Source: Variovorax beijingensis (lineage in GTDB: Bacteria > Pseudomonadota > Gammaproteobacteria > Burkholderiales > Burkholderiaceae_C). From it: 64,000 nt of DNA. Positions 15,829 to 27,476 of this stretch are shown here, piece after piece (the first letter of the stretch is position 1; each line of letters opens with the position of its first letter). A program made the translations under genes and the position numbers. The stretch is from NCBI RefSeq assembly GCF_007828835.1, contig NZ_VIVL01000013.1, positions 1 through 64,000 of the forward strand. Reading direction: 5' to 3'. The notes under the pieces are model-generated. The model worked only from the letters and a program-made list of their open reading frames with translations. It was not told the origin of the DNA and made no database searches.

Positions 15829-16272
15829 CTAACGCGGAATCAGGTCCAGGCACTGGCGGCGGCGCCACACGGCGCTGCGCACAGCCTGGCTATCGTCGAA
15901 CACGACCTTGTACTGGCACACGAGGTAGTTGGCCGACTGGGGCATCTGGAACTTGAAGTGGTAGTCCCACTCGGTGCCGAGCGCACCGCGCTGCTCCTTC
16001 AGGGCCTGGCCGAGCACGGCGAGCACCTGGGCCTGGCTGATGCCGGGCTTGATCTCGCGAAAACGCTCGGGCCGCGACACCACGCCGTCGCGCAGAAAGG
16101 GTTCCTTGAAGTCCGGGCGGCGCGCCTCGACGTCACGATAGCTCAGCTTGTCGGGGTTGCTCACGGGGTCCACGGGGTTGTCGCGGGCTGCCACCGTGGT
16201 GGCGACGCCGAGCAGCGCGGCGACAAGCACGAAGGTGGCAGCGGCGGGTGATGCATGCAGGGTCTGGTTCAT
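15829..16272 (-). CDS. BamE/SmpA-OmlA-domain periplasmic protein of the adhesin operon
   Basis: A 147-residue exported protein with a signal peptide (residues 1-30, ending TVAARD). The SmpA/OmlA (BamE) fold pattern follows: REIKPGISQAQVLAVLGQAL (about residues 72-91), EWDYHFKFQ and CQYKVVFDD-x-AVRSAVWRRRQC. It has no lipobox cysteine, so it is probably soluble in the periplasm rather than an outer-membrane lipoprotein like true BamE. It is the last gene of the adhesin/type I secretion operon. BamE-like genes accompany several Bap-type adhesin systems, but a specific role here is not established. Confidence 0.8.
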   Translation of the reverse strand: MNQTLHASPAAATFVLVAALLGVATTVAARDNPVDPVSNPDKLSYRDVEARRPDFKEPFLRDGVVSRPERFREIKPGISQAQVLAVLGQALKEQRGALGTEWDYHFKFQMPQSANYLVCQYKVVFDDSQAVRSAVWRRRQCLDLIPR

Positions 16273-16323
16273 GGCTAGCGTCCTCTTTGGTCAGATGGGT
16301 TTCTTGGGGAATGAGCGCGCGGG

Positions 16324-17555
16324 TCAACGCTCGCGCATGGCTTCGCGCGCCTTGTTCAGCGGCTTGGTCAAGTAGTCCCACACGGTCTTGCGGCCGGTGC
16401 GGATGTCAGCGGTGGTCACCATGCCGGGCACGATGGGCATGCGGCGGCCGGCCTTGTCGGTGAGCGCGTCGGACTCGGTGCGCACGAGCACGGGGTAGTA
16501 CACGATCTCGGGCTTGACCTCGTCGCGCTGGGTGTCGGGTGCGATGGTCACCACGCGGCCCTTGAGGCCGCCGTACACGGCGTAGTCGTACGCGGTGATC
16601 TTGATCTGCGCCTCCTGCCCAGGCCGCATGAAGGCGATGTCGCGCGGCGAGATGCGCGCCTCGACCAGCAGCTGGTCGTCCAGGGGCACGAGGGTCAGGA
16701 GCGAGCCGTTGGGCGGCACGACGCCGCCGATGGTGGTGACCTGCAAGCTCTTGACGATGCCGCGCACGGGCGAGTTCAGCGTGAGCCGCTCGAGCGAGTC
16801 GGTGCGCCCGCGCACCACCGACGACAAGGACTTCACCTCGGCATCGGCCTTGGCGAGTTCTTCGCGGCTGCGCACCATGTAGTTGGAGCGCGCATCGGCT
16901 ATCTTCAGCTCCAGGTCGGCGGCCTGGCGCTGCAGGCGGATGAGTTCGACGTTGCTGGCAGCGCCGCTCACCTGCAGCGAGCGCGTGATGTCGAGCTCCT
17001 TGCGCACGAGCGCAAGCGCCTGGCCCAGGCCGGACACGGTGTCGCGCAGGCTGCCCTGCCGCGAACGGAAGAGCGCGCTTTCGGAATCGACGAGTTGCGC
17101 GTGCGCCTGCAGTTCGGCGGGGAACTGCAGGGTGCTTCGCCCCTCCACCTCGGCGCGCAGTCGCACGCTGCTGGCCAGTGCGGCGCGGTAGCGCGCGGCG
17201 GTTTCCTCGACGTTCGATTCGCCGCGCGTGGGGTCGAGCTGCGCGAGCACCTGGCCCTTCTCGACGATCTGGCCTTCGTGCACGCGCAGCTCGGCGAGGA
17301 TGCCGCCTTCGAGCGACTGGATGCGCTGCTCGCGCGAGCTGGGAATCACCTTGCCCATGCCGCTGGACACTTCGTCGATCTCGAAGCACCAGGCCCACAC
17401 GAAGAACGCGAGCAGAAAGAGCGCGATGAACCACACCACGCGGGCGGAACCGCTGGCACGTGCCTCGTCGAAGTCGTCGGCGCCGCCCGGTCCCCACACG
17501 GTGGCGGTGGATGCGGCCGGTGCCTGCACTTGTGTCCCGGTCTGTGTCGCGGCGT

Positions 17556-17559
<4 letters not shown>
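16324..17559 (-). CDS. Type I secretion membrane-fusion protein (HlyD/LapC family)
   Basis: A 411-residue periplasmic adaptor. It has one N-terminal membrane helix (about residues 41-60, VVWFIALFLLAFFVWAWCF), then a biotinyl-lipoyl half-motif (IQSLEGGILAELRVHEGQIV) and a long coiled-coil hairpin (about 110-260). The second lipoyl half (LNSPVRGIVKSLQVTTIGGV) and a C-terminal beta-barrel with GLKGRVVTIAPDT follow. It links the inner-membrane ABC exporter to the TolC-like channel. The start overlaps the stop of the ABC gene (ATGA). The TTADIRTGRKTVWDYLTKPL end is typical of T1SS adaptors. Confidence 0.93.
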
Positions 17560-19744
<2,185 letters not shown>

Positions 19745-19748
<4 letters not shown>

Positions 19749-21079
19749 GGCTGGCCTCCTGCGACCAGCTCGCCCGCATCGACCAGCCCAAAGGCCTCGC
19801 GCAGCCGGCCCGACTGGTACAGGCACTCGACCGCCAGCCGCTGCACTTCGTGCGCGCTTTCGGCCTGCTCGAAGCGCGCGCCGTGGAACTCCTGCTCGGC
19901 ATTGAGCAGGTCGAGCAACGAGCGCGTGCCCAGTTGCAGGTACTGCTCCCGGTACAGGTCGCGCGTGCGCTGCGTGCTGTGAACGCGCGCGGCGAGCACG
20001 GGCAGGCGCTGCGCGTGGCCTTGCGATTGCACGCGCGCGTCTTCGAGGCGCTGCCGCACGCTGAGTTGCGCATAGCCCAGCGCGGCCTCGGCCGCTTCGA
20101 CGGCGTGCGCGGCGGCGCGCTGGCGGGCCTGGCTGCGCCCGCCTTCGTACAGCGGTGCGGTGAAGCTCACGGTGAGCGTGCTTTCGGTGCCGGACTGGCC
20201 GGCGAGCCGCGCGCCCGATTCGAGCCCCCGGTTCACGCCGGCGTTCAGCGACAGCGTGGGCAGCAGCTGGGCATCGGCACCGCGCAGCGCGGCCTGCGCC
20301 ATGTCGCGCTCGGCCTGCGCCACCTGCACGGCCGGCGCGGGCAGGGCCGCCTGCGGCTGCACGGCGCAGGCGCTCGCGAGCGGCGGCGACGCTTCGCCGG
20401 CAATATCGGCCGGCATGCGGCCCTGGGTCAGATGCATGAGGTTGAGGCGCCAGCGCTCGGCCTGCGACGCGGTGTTGAGTTGCTGGGCGCGCGCGGCTTC
20501 CAGGCGCGACTGCGCCTGCGCCACGTCGGACTGGCTGGTGGCGCCCTTGGCCTGGCGTTCGCCCACCAGGCCGGCCAGCGACTGCACGCCCTTCACCTGG
20601 GCCTGCGCGATTTCGCCGAGCGCCTGCTGGCGATGCACTTCGATCCATGCCTGCGCGGTGTCGCGCACCACATCGTCGACCGCCATGAGCAGCTTGGCGC
20701 GCGCGGCCGTGGCCGAGGCTTCGGCTTCGTTCACGGCGCTCGAGACCTTGCCGAAGTCGTACAGCAGCTGGGTCACCGACAGCGAGGCCTCGTGCGCCTG
20801 GCGGCGGCCGTCGGTCTGGAGCTGGCGGTTGCCCGTGCGCGCGCTGAGGCCGGCGCTGACCTGCGGGTAGTAGCCCGAGCGCGCCGCCGCAATGCCCTCG
20901 CCCGCCTGCAGCGCCTGGCCGACGGCATTGCGCACGGTCGGGTGCGAGGTGGCGGCCAGGCGCACCGCCTCGGCCATGCCCAGCGGGGGGGCGGCGCTCG
21001 ATTGTGCGAGTGCCGCCGTGCTCGCGAGCAGGATGAGAAGGCCCGCGGCGGCGAGCGGAAGATGACGAGAAGAAAGCAT
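19745..21079 (-). CDS. TolC-family outer-membrane channel of the type I system
   Basis: A 444-residue outer-membrane efflux protein (LapE/TolC family) with a signal peptide (residues 1-25, LILLASTAALAQ). Two repeats of the alternating helix/strand pattern follow. The first begins GMAEAVRLAATSHPTVRNA and contains QVSAGLSARTG, QLLYDFGKVSSAVNEAE. The second contains LPTLSLNAGVNRGLESGARL and FTAPLYEGGRSQARQRAA. QYLQLGTRSLLDLLNAEQEF near the C-terminus is the classic TolC motif. It completes the tripartite exporter. It lies 58 bp downstream of the adhesin gene, on the same strand. Confidence 0.94.
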
Positions 21080-21137
21080 GCGTGAAGACGTGCGGACAAG
21101 GTGCCGGCACCGCAATCGGCACCGGCGCCCCGGTCGG

Positions 21138-24100
21138 TCAGTGGTGAAGCGCGAGGCCCATGTGAAGCTCGTCGTCGAGCGAAGGGACCACGGGTGGCGC
21201 GTAGGCCGCGAGCGAATCGGCAGACGACGCCAGGGCCAGCACCGAGGGCGATGGCTGCGTGCCCGCGAAGGCCGGCGGAAACGCGGCCTGCAGCAGCGCA
21301 TGCAGCGACTCGGCAGCGCTGTAGGCCTGCAGCATGTCGGACAGCTGCATGCCCTCCCCCGCCGCGCTGTCGCCGAAGGCGAGATGCCGCGCCTCGTGCG
21401 GCTGCTGCTCGAGCGACACCGTCACCTCGTTGACACCGGCCAGGCCCAGCGAGTCGGCCGAGCTGTACATCGCCGCCGCACCAGCCGCACCAGCCGCAGG
21501 CGTGTAGTTGACGTGCAGCGTCTGCGTGGCCGCGTTGCTTGCATCGCCGTCGCGGTCGACCACCTGGTAGCCGATGGTCTCCTCGTAGTTTTGCGAGGCA
21601 GCGGTCTTCGGTGCCACCTGGTAGCTGAACTCGCCCGAGTCGAAGTCCACGACCAGCTTGCCGCCCTGCGCCGTGGCAATGGTGACCTGGTGCGTCGCCG
21701 CGTCGTAGCTGTAGTCGCTGCCGGTGGCGGGGCCGGTCTTTGTCATCAGGCCCGTGCTGCTGTCGAAGGCGTAGGTGGTGCCGTCGATGCTCAGCTCGGC
21801 CACGTGGCCTCCGTCGGCGCCGAAGCCGGACGAGCCACCGAGGCCGCCGGTCAGCAGGTTGCTGACCGTCGGCGGCACGCCGATCGTGCCCTGCAGTACG
21901 TCGTTCAGCTGGCTCGTGTCGGTGATGATCTGGCCGTTGGTGTTCGTGCCGGTGTTGCCGTTGTAGGCGATGGGGTCGATGAAAGCCTGCGCCGCCGCGT
22001 TCAGGCTCGAGCCCAGGCCCAGTGCAAACGAGTTGATCTGGTGGGTGCTGAGGAAGTCCTTCCAGATCGTTTCCTCCGCGGCCTGGATGCCCCTGTCGGC
22101 CGTATTGCTGTTGCTGCCATTCGTCAGCTGCTCTGTGTTGCCGTCGCCCAGGGTCGGCTCGCCGTCCGTGAGGAAGTAGGACACGTTCTGGGCGCCGTCC
22201 AGCTTGCCGCTGGCCGAGAAGCCGTTCATCGCTGCAGCCAGGGCAGCGTCGTAGTTGGTGCTGCCACTGGCCTGCAGGTTCTGCACCAGCGCCTTGGCTT
22301 CGGCCGCCGTCATCCAGGCCTGCTGCGACGCCCCGGTCGTGCTGAAGGTGACGAGCTGCACCCGCACCTCGCCGTACAGGTCGTAGCCGTCGATCAGGTT
22401 CTGAACGGCCTCTTTCGCTCGGCTGAGGCGCGTCGGGGTTTCCTGCCCCATGCTCCCGGAGAGGTCGAGGACCACCATCAGGTTCGTGTTGATCGGCGCC
22501 ACGTCGACGGCCTGCTCGCCATTCACGAGCACCGGCGCGTCGTCCTTGACAGGCACATCGAAGCCCACCGGCGCGGCGCTGGCCTGGCCGTCGGTCACAT
22601 GCGCCTCGAAGTGCAGGTTCGACACGCCCTCGCCGTTGCCCGCGGGGTGGTCGATCGGTGCCTTCAGCGTGACGGTGTAGCCCGCCTCGAACAATCCCGC
22701 GCCGTCGGCGGTGACGTTGCCCACCGCCACGGTCATCACCTCGGTGGTGACACCGCCGACGGTGACGCTGCCCGTGAGCGTGTGCGTGCCCGCGTCCCAG
22801 GTCCACGACACTGGCTGGCCGCCGGAGGTGACGCCGGCCGGTCCGCTGAGCGACACCGACAGGTCGCCGGCCAGGCTGTCCGGGTCCGCGATCGATATCT
22901 TGCCGGTCGATTGCACCGGCGGCTCTCCCGCGCCCGCGATGCCGCCGGGCAGGCTGCCTTCGGACACGGCGTCGGCATTGGTCACCGTGGCCGATGGCGC
23001 GTCGTTCACTGGATTGACGGTCACGTTCACCGTGCTGGTGGTCGTGCCGCCATGGCCGTCGCTCACCGTGACGGTGAAGCTGTCGGTGCCATTGAAGTTG
23101 GGGCCGGGAACGTAGGTGTAGGTGCCGTTGGCGTTCACCGTGACCGTGCCGTGCGATGGGTTGCTGCCCTGGGCGTAGGTCAGCGTGTCGCCGTCGTCGT
23201 CGTTGCCGACGACCTGGCCGCTGATGGGCGTGTCTTCGCTCGTGACCTCGTTGTAGTCGGGCACCGCGGGTGCCTCGTTGAGGTTCTGCTCGTTGAGCGT
23301 GACGGGGATGTTCGTCGTGACCGTGCCGTCGTTCGCACCGACCACCAGCGCATGTGCGTTGGCGCCCGCTTCGTAGTCGTTGACGAACGCCGCAGCGCCC
23401 GAGGCCGTCAGTCTGATCTCGCCCGTGACCGGATCGATGCTGAAGTAGCCGTTGTCGTTGCCCGAGAGGATGCTGTAGGTGACGGTTGCACTGTCGATGT
23501 CGGTGGCGTGGACGGTGCCGAGCACGGTGCCTGCGGGGCGGTTCTCCTCATAGCCGAAGACGTAGCCGGTGCTTGTGTCCACCGGCGTGCCGCCGGCGTC
23601 GACGAACACCGGGGCGTCGTTGACCGGGTCGATGGTCACGGTCACCGTGCTGGTGGTCGTACCGCCGTGGCCGTCGCTGACCGTCACCGTGAAGCTGTCG
23701 GTGCCGTTGAATTTCGCGCCGGGGACGTAGGTGTAGGTGCCGTCGGCATTGACAGTGACCGTGCCGTGCGCCGGGTCGCTGCCCTTCGCGTAGGTCAGCG
23801 CGTCCCCATCGACGTCGCTGCCGATGACCTGGCCGTCGACGGGGGTGTCTTCGTCTGTCGTCTCGTTGTAGTTGGGCACCGTCGGTGCGTCGTTCACGGG
23901 GTCGATGGCCACCGTCACGGTGCTCGTCGTCGTGCCGCCGTGGCCGTCGCTGACCGTCACGGTGAAGCTGTCGGTGCCGTTGAAGTTGGCGCCGGGGACG
24001 TAGGTGTAGGTGCCGTCGGCGTTGACCGTGACGGTGCCGTGCGCGGGGTCGCTGCCCTTCGCGTAGGTCAGCGCGTCGCCATCGACGTCGCTGCCGACCA

Positions 24101-25994
24101 CACTTCCGCTGACCGGCGTGTCTTCGTTCGTGGTCTCGGTGTAGTTCGGCGCCGTGGGTGCATCGTTCGCCGGGTCGATGGTCACCGTCACGGTGCTCGT
24201 CGTCGTGCCGCCGTGGCCGTCGCTCACCGTCACGGTGAAGCTGTCCGTGCCGTTGAAGTTGGCCCCAGGTGTGTAGGTGTACGTGCCGTCCGCATTGACA
24301 GTCACCGTGCCGTGCGCGGGGTCGCTGCCCTTCGCATAGGTCAGTGCGTCACCGTCCAGGTCAGTGCCCGTCACCTGGCCGCTGACGGGTGTGTCTTCGT
24401 TCGTGGTTTTGGTGTAGTCGGGTGCCGTCGGTACATCGTTCACCGGGTCGACGGTCACCGTCACGGTGCTCGTCGTCGTGCCGCCGTGGCCGTCGCTGAC
24501 CGTCACCGTGAAGCTGTCCGTGCCGTTGAAGTTGGGGTTCGGCGTGTAGACGTACGTGCCGTCGGCATTGACCGTGACCGTGCCGTTCGATGGATCGCTG
24601 CCTTTCACGTACGCCAGCGCATCGCCATCCACGTCGGTGCCGGCGATCTGGCCGCTGATGGGCGTGTCTTCGTCTGTCGTCTCGTTGTAGTTGGGTGCCG
24701 TCGGTGCGTCGTTCGCCGGGTCGATGGTCACTGTCACGGTGCTCGTCGTCGTGCCGCCGTGGCCGTCGCTGACCGTCACTGTGAAGCTGTCCGTGCCGTT
24801 GAAGTTGGGGTTCGGCGTGTAGACGTACGTGCCATCGGCATTGACCGTGACCGTGCCGTGCGACGGATCGCTGCCCTTCACGTACGTCAGCGCGTCACCC
24901 TCCACGTCGGTGCCGACCACGCTCCCGCTGACCGGCGTGTCTTCGTTGGTGGTCTCGGTGTAGTCGGGTGCCGTCGGTGCGTCGTTCACCGGGTCGACGG
25001 TCACCGTCACGGTGCTCGTCGTCGTGCCGCCGTGGCCGTCGCTGACCGTCACGGTGAAGCTGTCGGTGCCGTGGAAGTCCGGGTCTGGCGTGTACGTGTA
25101 GGTGCCATCAGGGTTGACCGTCACCGAGCCGTGCGACGGGTCGGTGCCCTTGATGTAGGTCAGCGTGTCGCTGCTGTCGAGGTCGCTGCCGGTCACGCGG
25201 CCGCTGACGGGCGTGTCTTCGTTCGTGGTCTCGGTGTAGTCGGGCGCCGTGGGCGCGTCGTTGACGGGCGAGACGGTCACGGGCACCGTGACGGTGGTGG
25301 TGCCGCCCCTGCCGTCGCTGACGATCACTTCGAAGCTGTCGGGGCCTTCGTAGCCGGGCTGGGGGGTGTAGACGAAGTGGCCCGTGGACGGGTCGACGGT
25401 GACGGTGCCGTGCTCGGGGGCCTTGGTGACCGTGTAGTTCAACGCGTCGCGATCGGCGTCGGTGGCGTTCACCTGGCCCTGCACGGGCTTGTCCTGCGCG
25501 GTCACGACGGGCTCGGCCTTGCCTTCGGGGCCACGGTTCTGCGGCGGGAGCAACGGCGGGATGAAGGCCGAGCCACCACCGCCGCCGCCGCCGCCACCGC
25601 TCGCGGCCGCACCGACGCCCAACACGCCGAGCGCACCCAGCAGCCAGCCCGGCACACCGTCGGGCAGCAGCGCGCCGCCGGCGTCGTTCCACTCGATTTC
25701 GGTGAAGTGGAAGTCTTTCCAGGGCGCGGTGTACTGGCCCCACCACTGCACGCCGGCGCCGTCTTCGAGCACGAGGTCGTTGCGGCCGCCGTCGGGGTAC
25801 TCGGCGAAGAAGCCGCGCACGGCGATTTCCTGGCCGTCGCGCAGCACGAGCACGAGGTCGCCGCCGCGGCGCTCGAACTTGAGCACGCTCTCGGGCGCAA
25901 CCTTCAGCGAGACGATCGACGGGCGATCCAGAACCAGAGGGGCTTCAGCCGCCGCTTTGCGGGGGGCGCCACCAGACTTGTAAACAGCTTCCAT
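21138..25994 (-). CDS. Giant VCBS/cadherin/vWA adhesin secreted by the type I system
   Basis: A 1618-residue surface adhesin. Residues 1-120 form a Bap-type N-terminal domain (VLKFERRGGDLVLVLRDGQE, EIEWNDAGG), followed by a hydrophobic stretch and a glycine run (about 121-145). Then come eight VCBS-like Ig repeats of about 90 residues, each with NEDTPVSG, HGTVTVNADGTYTY and NFNGTDSFTVTVSDGHGGTT cores. A cadherin-like domain (YEENRPAGTVLGTV, YFSIDPVTGEI) interrupts repeats 7 and 8. A von Willebrand A domain near 1190-1420 has the MIDAS residues DLSGS, the threonine in GSTNYD and LTDGE. The C-terminus (LDDELHMGLALHH) lacks RTX nonapeptides. It is the first gene of the secretion operon. A cell-surface role in attachment is inferred from family. 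Confidence 0.9.
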   Translation of the reverse strand: MEAVYKSGGAPRKAAAEAPLVLDRPSIVSLKVAPESVLKFERRGGDLVLVLRDGQEIAVRGFFAEYPDGGRNDLVLEDGAGVQWWGQYTAPWKDFHFTEIEWNDAGGALLPDGVPGWLLGALGVLGVGAAASGGGGGGGGGSAFIPPLLPPQNRGPEGKAEPVVTAQDKPVQGQVNATDADRDALNYTVTKAPEHGTVTVDPSTGHFVYTPQPGYEGPDSFEVIVSDGRGGTTTVTVPVTVSPVNDAPTAPDYTETTNEDTPVSGRVTGSDLDSSDTLTYIKGTDPSHGSVTVNPDGTYTYTPDPDFHGTDSFTVTVSDGHGGTTTSTVTVTVDPVNDAPTAPDYTETTNEDTPVSGSVVGTDVEGDALTYVKGSDPSHGTVTVNADGTYVYTPNPNFNGTDSFTVTVSDGHGGTTTSTVTVTIDPANDAPTAPNYNETTDEDTPISGQIAGTDVDGDALAYVKGSDPSNGTVTVNADGTYVYTPNPNFNGTDSFTVTVSDGHGGTTTSTVTVTVDPVNDVPTAPDYTKTTNEDTPVSGQVTGTDLDGDALTYAKGSDPAHGTVTVNADGTYTYTPGANFNGTDSFTVTVSDGHGGTTTSTVTVTIDPANDAPTAPNYTETTNEDTPVSGSVVGSDVDGDALTYAKGSDPAHGTVTVNADGTYTYVPGANFNGTDSFTVTVSDGHGGTTTSTVTVAIDPVNDAPTVPNYNETTDEDTPVDGQVIGSDVDGDALTYAKGSDPAHGTVTVNADGTYTYVPGAKFNGTDSFTVTVSDGHGGTTTSTVTVTIDPVNDAPVFVDAGGTPVDTSTGYVFGYEENRPAGTVLGTVHATDIDSATVTYSILSGNDNGYFSIDPVTGEIRLTASGAAAFVNDYEAGANAHALVVGANDGTVTTNIPVTLNEQNLNEAPAVPDYNEVTSEDTPISGQVVGNDDDGDTLTYAQGSNPSHGTVTVNANGTYTYVPGPNFNGTDSFTVTVSDGHGGTTTSTVNVTVNPVNDAPSATVTNADAVSEGSLPGGIAGAGEPPVQSTGKISIADPDSLAGDLSVSLSGPAGVTSGGQPVSWTWDAGTHTLTGSVTVGGVTTEVMTVAVGNVTADGAGLFEAGYTVTLKAPIDHPAGNGEGVSNLHFEAHVTDGQASAAPVGFDVPVKDDAPVLVNGEQAVDVAPINTNLMVVLDLSGSMGQETPTRLSRAKEAVQNLIDGYDLYGEVRVQLVTFSTTGASQQAWMTAAEAKALVQNLQASGSTNYDAALAAAMNGFSASGKLDGAQNVSYFLTDGEPTLGDGNTEQLTNGSNSNTADRGIQAAEETIWKDFLSTHQINSFALGLGSSLNAAAQAFIDPIAYNGNTGTNTNGQIITDTSQLNDVLQGTIGVPPTVSNLLTGGLGGSSGFGADGGHVAELSIDGTTYAFDSSTGLMTKTGPATGSDYSYDAATHQVTIATAQGGKLVVDFDSGEFSYQVAPKTAASQNYEETIGYQVVDRDGDASNAATQTLHVNYTPAAGAAGAAAMYSSADSLGLAGVNEVTVSLEQQPHEARHLAFGDSAAGEGMQLSDMLQAYSAAESLHALLQAAFPPAFAGTQPSPSVLALASSADSLAAYAPPVVPSLDDELHMGLALHH
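22990..25500 (-). repeat. Tandem about 270 bp repeats encoding VCBS domains
   Basis: The DNA holds eight in-frame units of roughly 270 bp, of which units 2-7 (about 23610-25230) are contiguous and share long near-identical stretches. Unit 8 is separated by the cadherin-coding segment and unit 1 is the most diverged. Near-identity at the DNA level means unequal recombination could add or remove whole domains without breaking the frame. The repeats also make this region prone to assembly collapse. Confidence 0.85.
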
Positions 25995-26642
25995 GATTTG
26001 TCCTTGCTCCTTGACTTCGAACCTCGGGCGAGCCTTCGTCTTGGACGAACAGCCCGGGTCGCACATTGGGAAATCTCGAGCGCAGCTTGCGTCTCTCGAG
26101 GACTCGCAGCGAGGCCCGGTGCGTGGACCACGCCGGCTTGCGCTTGCATGGGGCGGGATTCTTGGTGCGAGGTGTCGGCCGGACTTTTGCTGGAAAGGCT
26201 GTGGCTTTTTCCGCAGCGGACAGTTGTTTACAAACGTGTGCAAACGTCGAATACTTCACACAAATGGCAAAAGAAATCAAACAATTTGCACATTAAGGAA
26301 AGCAGATGCAGCCGGGCCAAGGTGGCCTGTGGCTTCTGGGGCTTTGTAAGAGCGCCTGCTTCTTTTGCTGGACGGCATTGGCCGGCTCTTTGCTGCAATA
26401 CCGGCAATGCTGTATTCGCCCTCCTCCAGCGCCCCGTTTTCCCTCTGGCAGAGGCGGTTTCGGAGACCCGCGCGCGGCATCCCGTTTTTGAACCATCGGC
26501 GCGAATGGCAGGTCACCCAATAAGGACTGAATACCAGTCATTGGTTGAAATGGCATTTCTTGTGACAATGATTAATTAATATTTTGGTTACATTGTTTCG
26601 GTCACCGGGCGTGCAAACGCCGTGTCCGCGCCCTTCCTGCCC
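25995..26642. promoter_or_regulatory. 648 bp divergent intergenic region, AT-rich, no gene
   Basis: This gap separates the adhesin operon (leftward) from the response regulator gene (rightward). Two segments are strikingly AT-rich for this genome: about 26220-26300 and 26540-26590. A TAATAT at 26577-26582 could be a -10 for the rightward genes, but no good -35 accompanies it. Small frames in both strands look like chance. The length suggests a complex control region for both operons, possibly including binding sites for the adjacent regulator. No specific operator was identified. Confidence 0.5.
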
Positions 26643-27470
26643 ATGTCCTATTGGTCCGCGCCGGAGCCCCGGAGAGCTCATCTTCTCGTTGTCGACGACA
26701 ACGTTGACGAGCTCAAGCTCTTGCTGGAAACGCTGCGGGGTACCGGTTACCGCATCACGCTCGCTTTCGACGCGATGGAGGGCTACCGACGCGCGACGAC
26801 GCTGCAGATGGACCTGGTGCTGCTGGACGTGCGCCTGGGGCGCACCGACGGTTTCAGCGTCTGCCGCCTGCTGAAGGCCAACCCCACCACGGCGGATATC
26901 CCGGTCATTTTTGTCAGTTCGTCGGCCAGCCTGGAAGAACGCCTGACGGGCCTGCGGGCCGGCGCGGTCGACTACATCGTGAAGCCCTTCGACCCGGCCG
27001 AGGTGATGGCCCGCATCGAAATCCACCTGGCGCTCGCGGAATCCCGCAGGGCGCGCACCGCCGCTGGGACACGACCTGCGCCGCCGCCCGACCGCCCCGC
27101 GGCGAACGATGGCGGTGCGGCGGGCGCGGGCATGGACCACGCGCTCCTGCAGGCAGCCGAGCGCCTGATCCTGGCCGACCTGAGCCACGTGCCGCCGCTG
27201 CGCGAGCTGGCTGCGCGCGTGGGCACGCACGAGAAGCGCCTGTCGCGCGTGTTCAAGGAGCTTGCGGACCGCACGGTCTTCGAGTTCGTGCGCGAAGCAC
27301 GGCTGCACGAGGCGCAGCGCCTGCTGCTCGAATCGGCGATGCGCATCGAGGAGATCGCCGCGGCGGTCGGGTTCTCCAGCGCCGCGAATTTCGCGACGGC
27401 ATTTCGCGAGTATTTCGATTGCACGCCCTCCGCCTGCCGCCAGGCCGGCGCCGGCCGGTCGGGCACCTGA
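26643..27470 (+). CDS. Response regulator with AraC-type DNA-binding domain
   Basis: A 275-residue two-component response regulator. The receiver domain (residues 12-130) has the acidic pair in VVDDN (18-19), the phosphoacceptor D62 in LVLLDVRLG and K114 in YIVKPFD. After a proline-rich linker (about 138-160), an AraC-family double helix-turn-helix fills residues 175-268 (LRELAARVGTHEKRLSRVFK, AAAVGFSSAANFATAFREYF). It is therefore a phosphorylation-controlled transcription factor. The ATG at 26643 is preferred to a GTG at 26622. The histidine kinase gene starts six bases after its stop, and the pair is divergent from the adhesin operon, a plausible target. Confidence 0.92.
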   Translation: MSYWSAPEPRRAHLLVVDDNVDELKLLLETLRGTGYRITLAFDAMEGYRRATTLQMDLVLLDVRLGRTDGFSVCRLLKANPTTADIPVIFVSSSASLEERLTGLRAGAVDYIVKPFDPAEVMARIEIHLALAESRRARTAAGTRPAPPPDRPAANDGGAAGAGMDHALLQAAERLILADLSHVPPLRELAARVGTHEKRLSRVFKELADRTVFEFVREARLHEAQRLLLESAMRIEEIAAAVGFSSAANFATAFREYFDCTPSACRQAGAGRSGT

Positions 27471-27476
27471 GGCGCG

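Noticed and set aside
22990..25500. CRISPR-like regular repeats
   Set aside because: The units are about 270 bp, in frame, without spacers, and encode protein domains.
26277..26516. Small minus-strand frame in the adhesin/regulator gap
   Set aside because: No ribosome-binding site, no recognisable composition, and it lies in a long control region.
21078..26579. Open plus-strand frame of more than 1800 codons antisense to the adhesin gene
   Set aside because: It mirrors the GC-rich, repetitive adhesin gene, its protein is arginine/histidine/valine-rich with no domain, and it has no start signal. The minus-strand frame has clear VCBS, cadherin and vWA domains.
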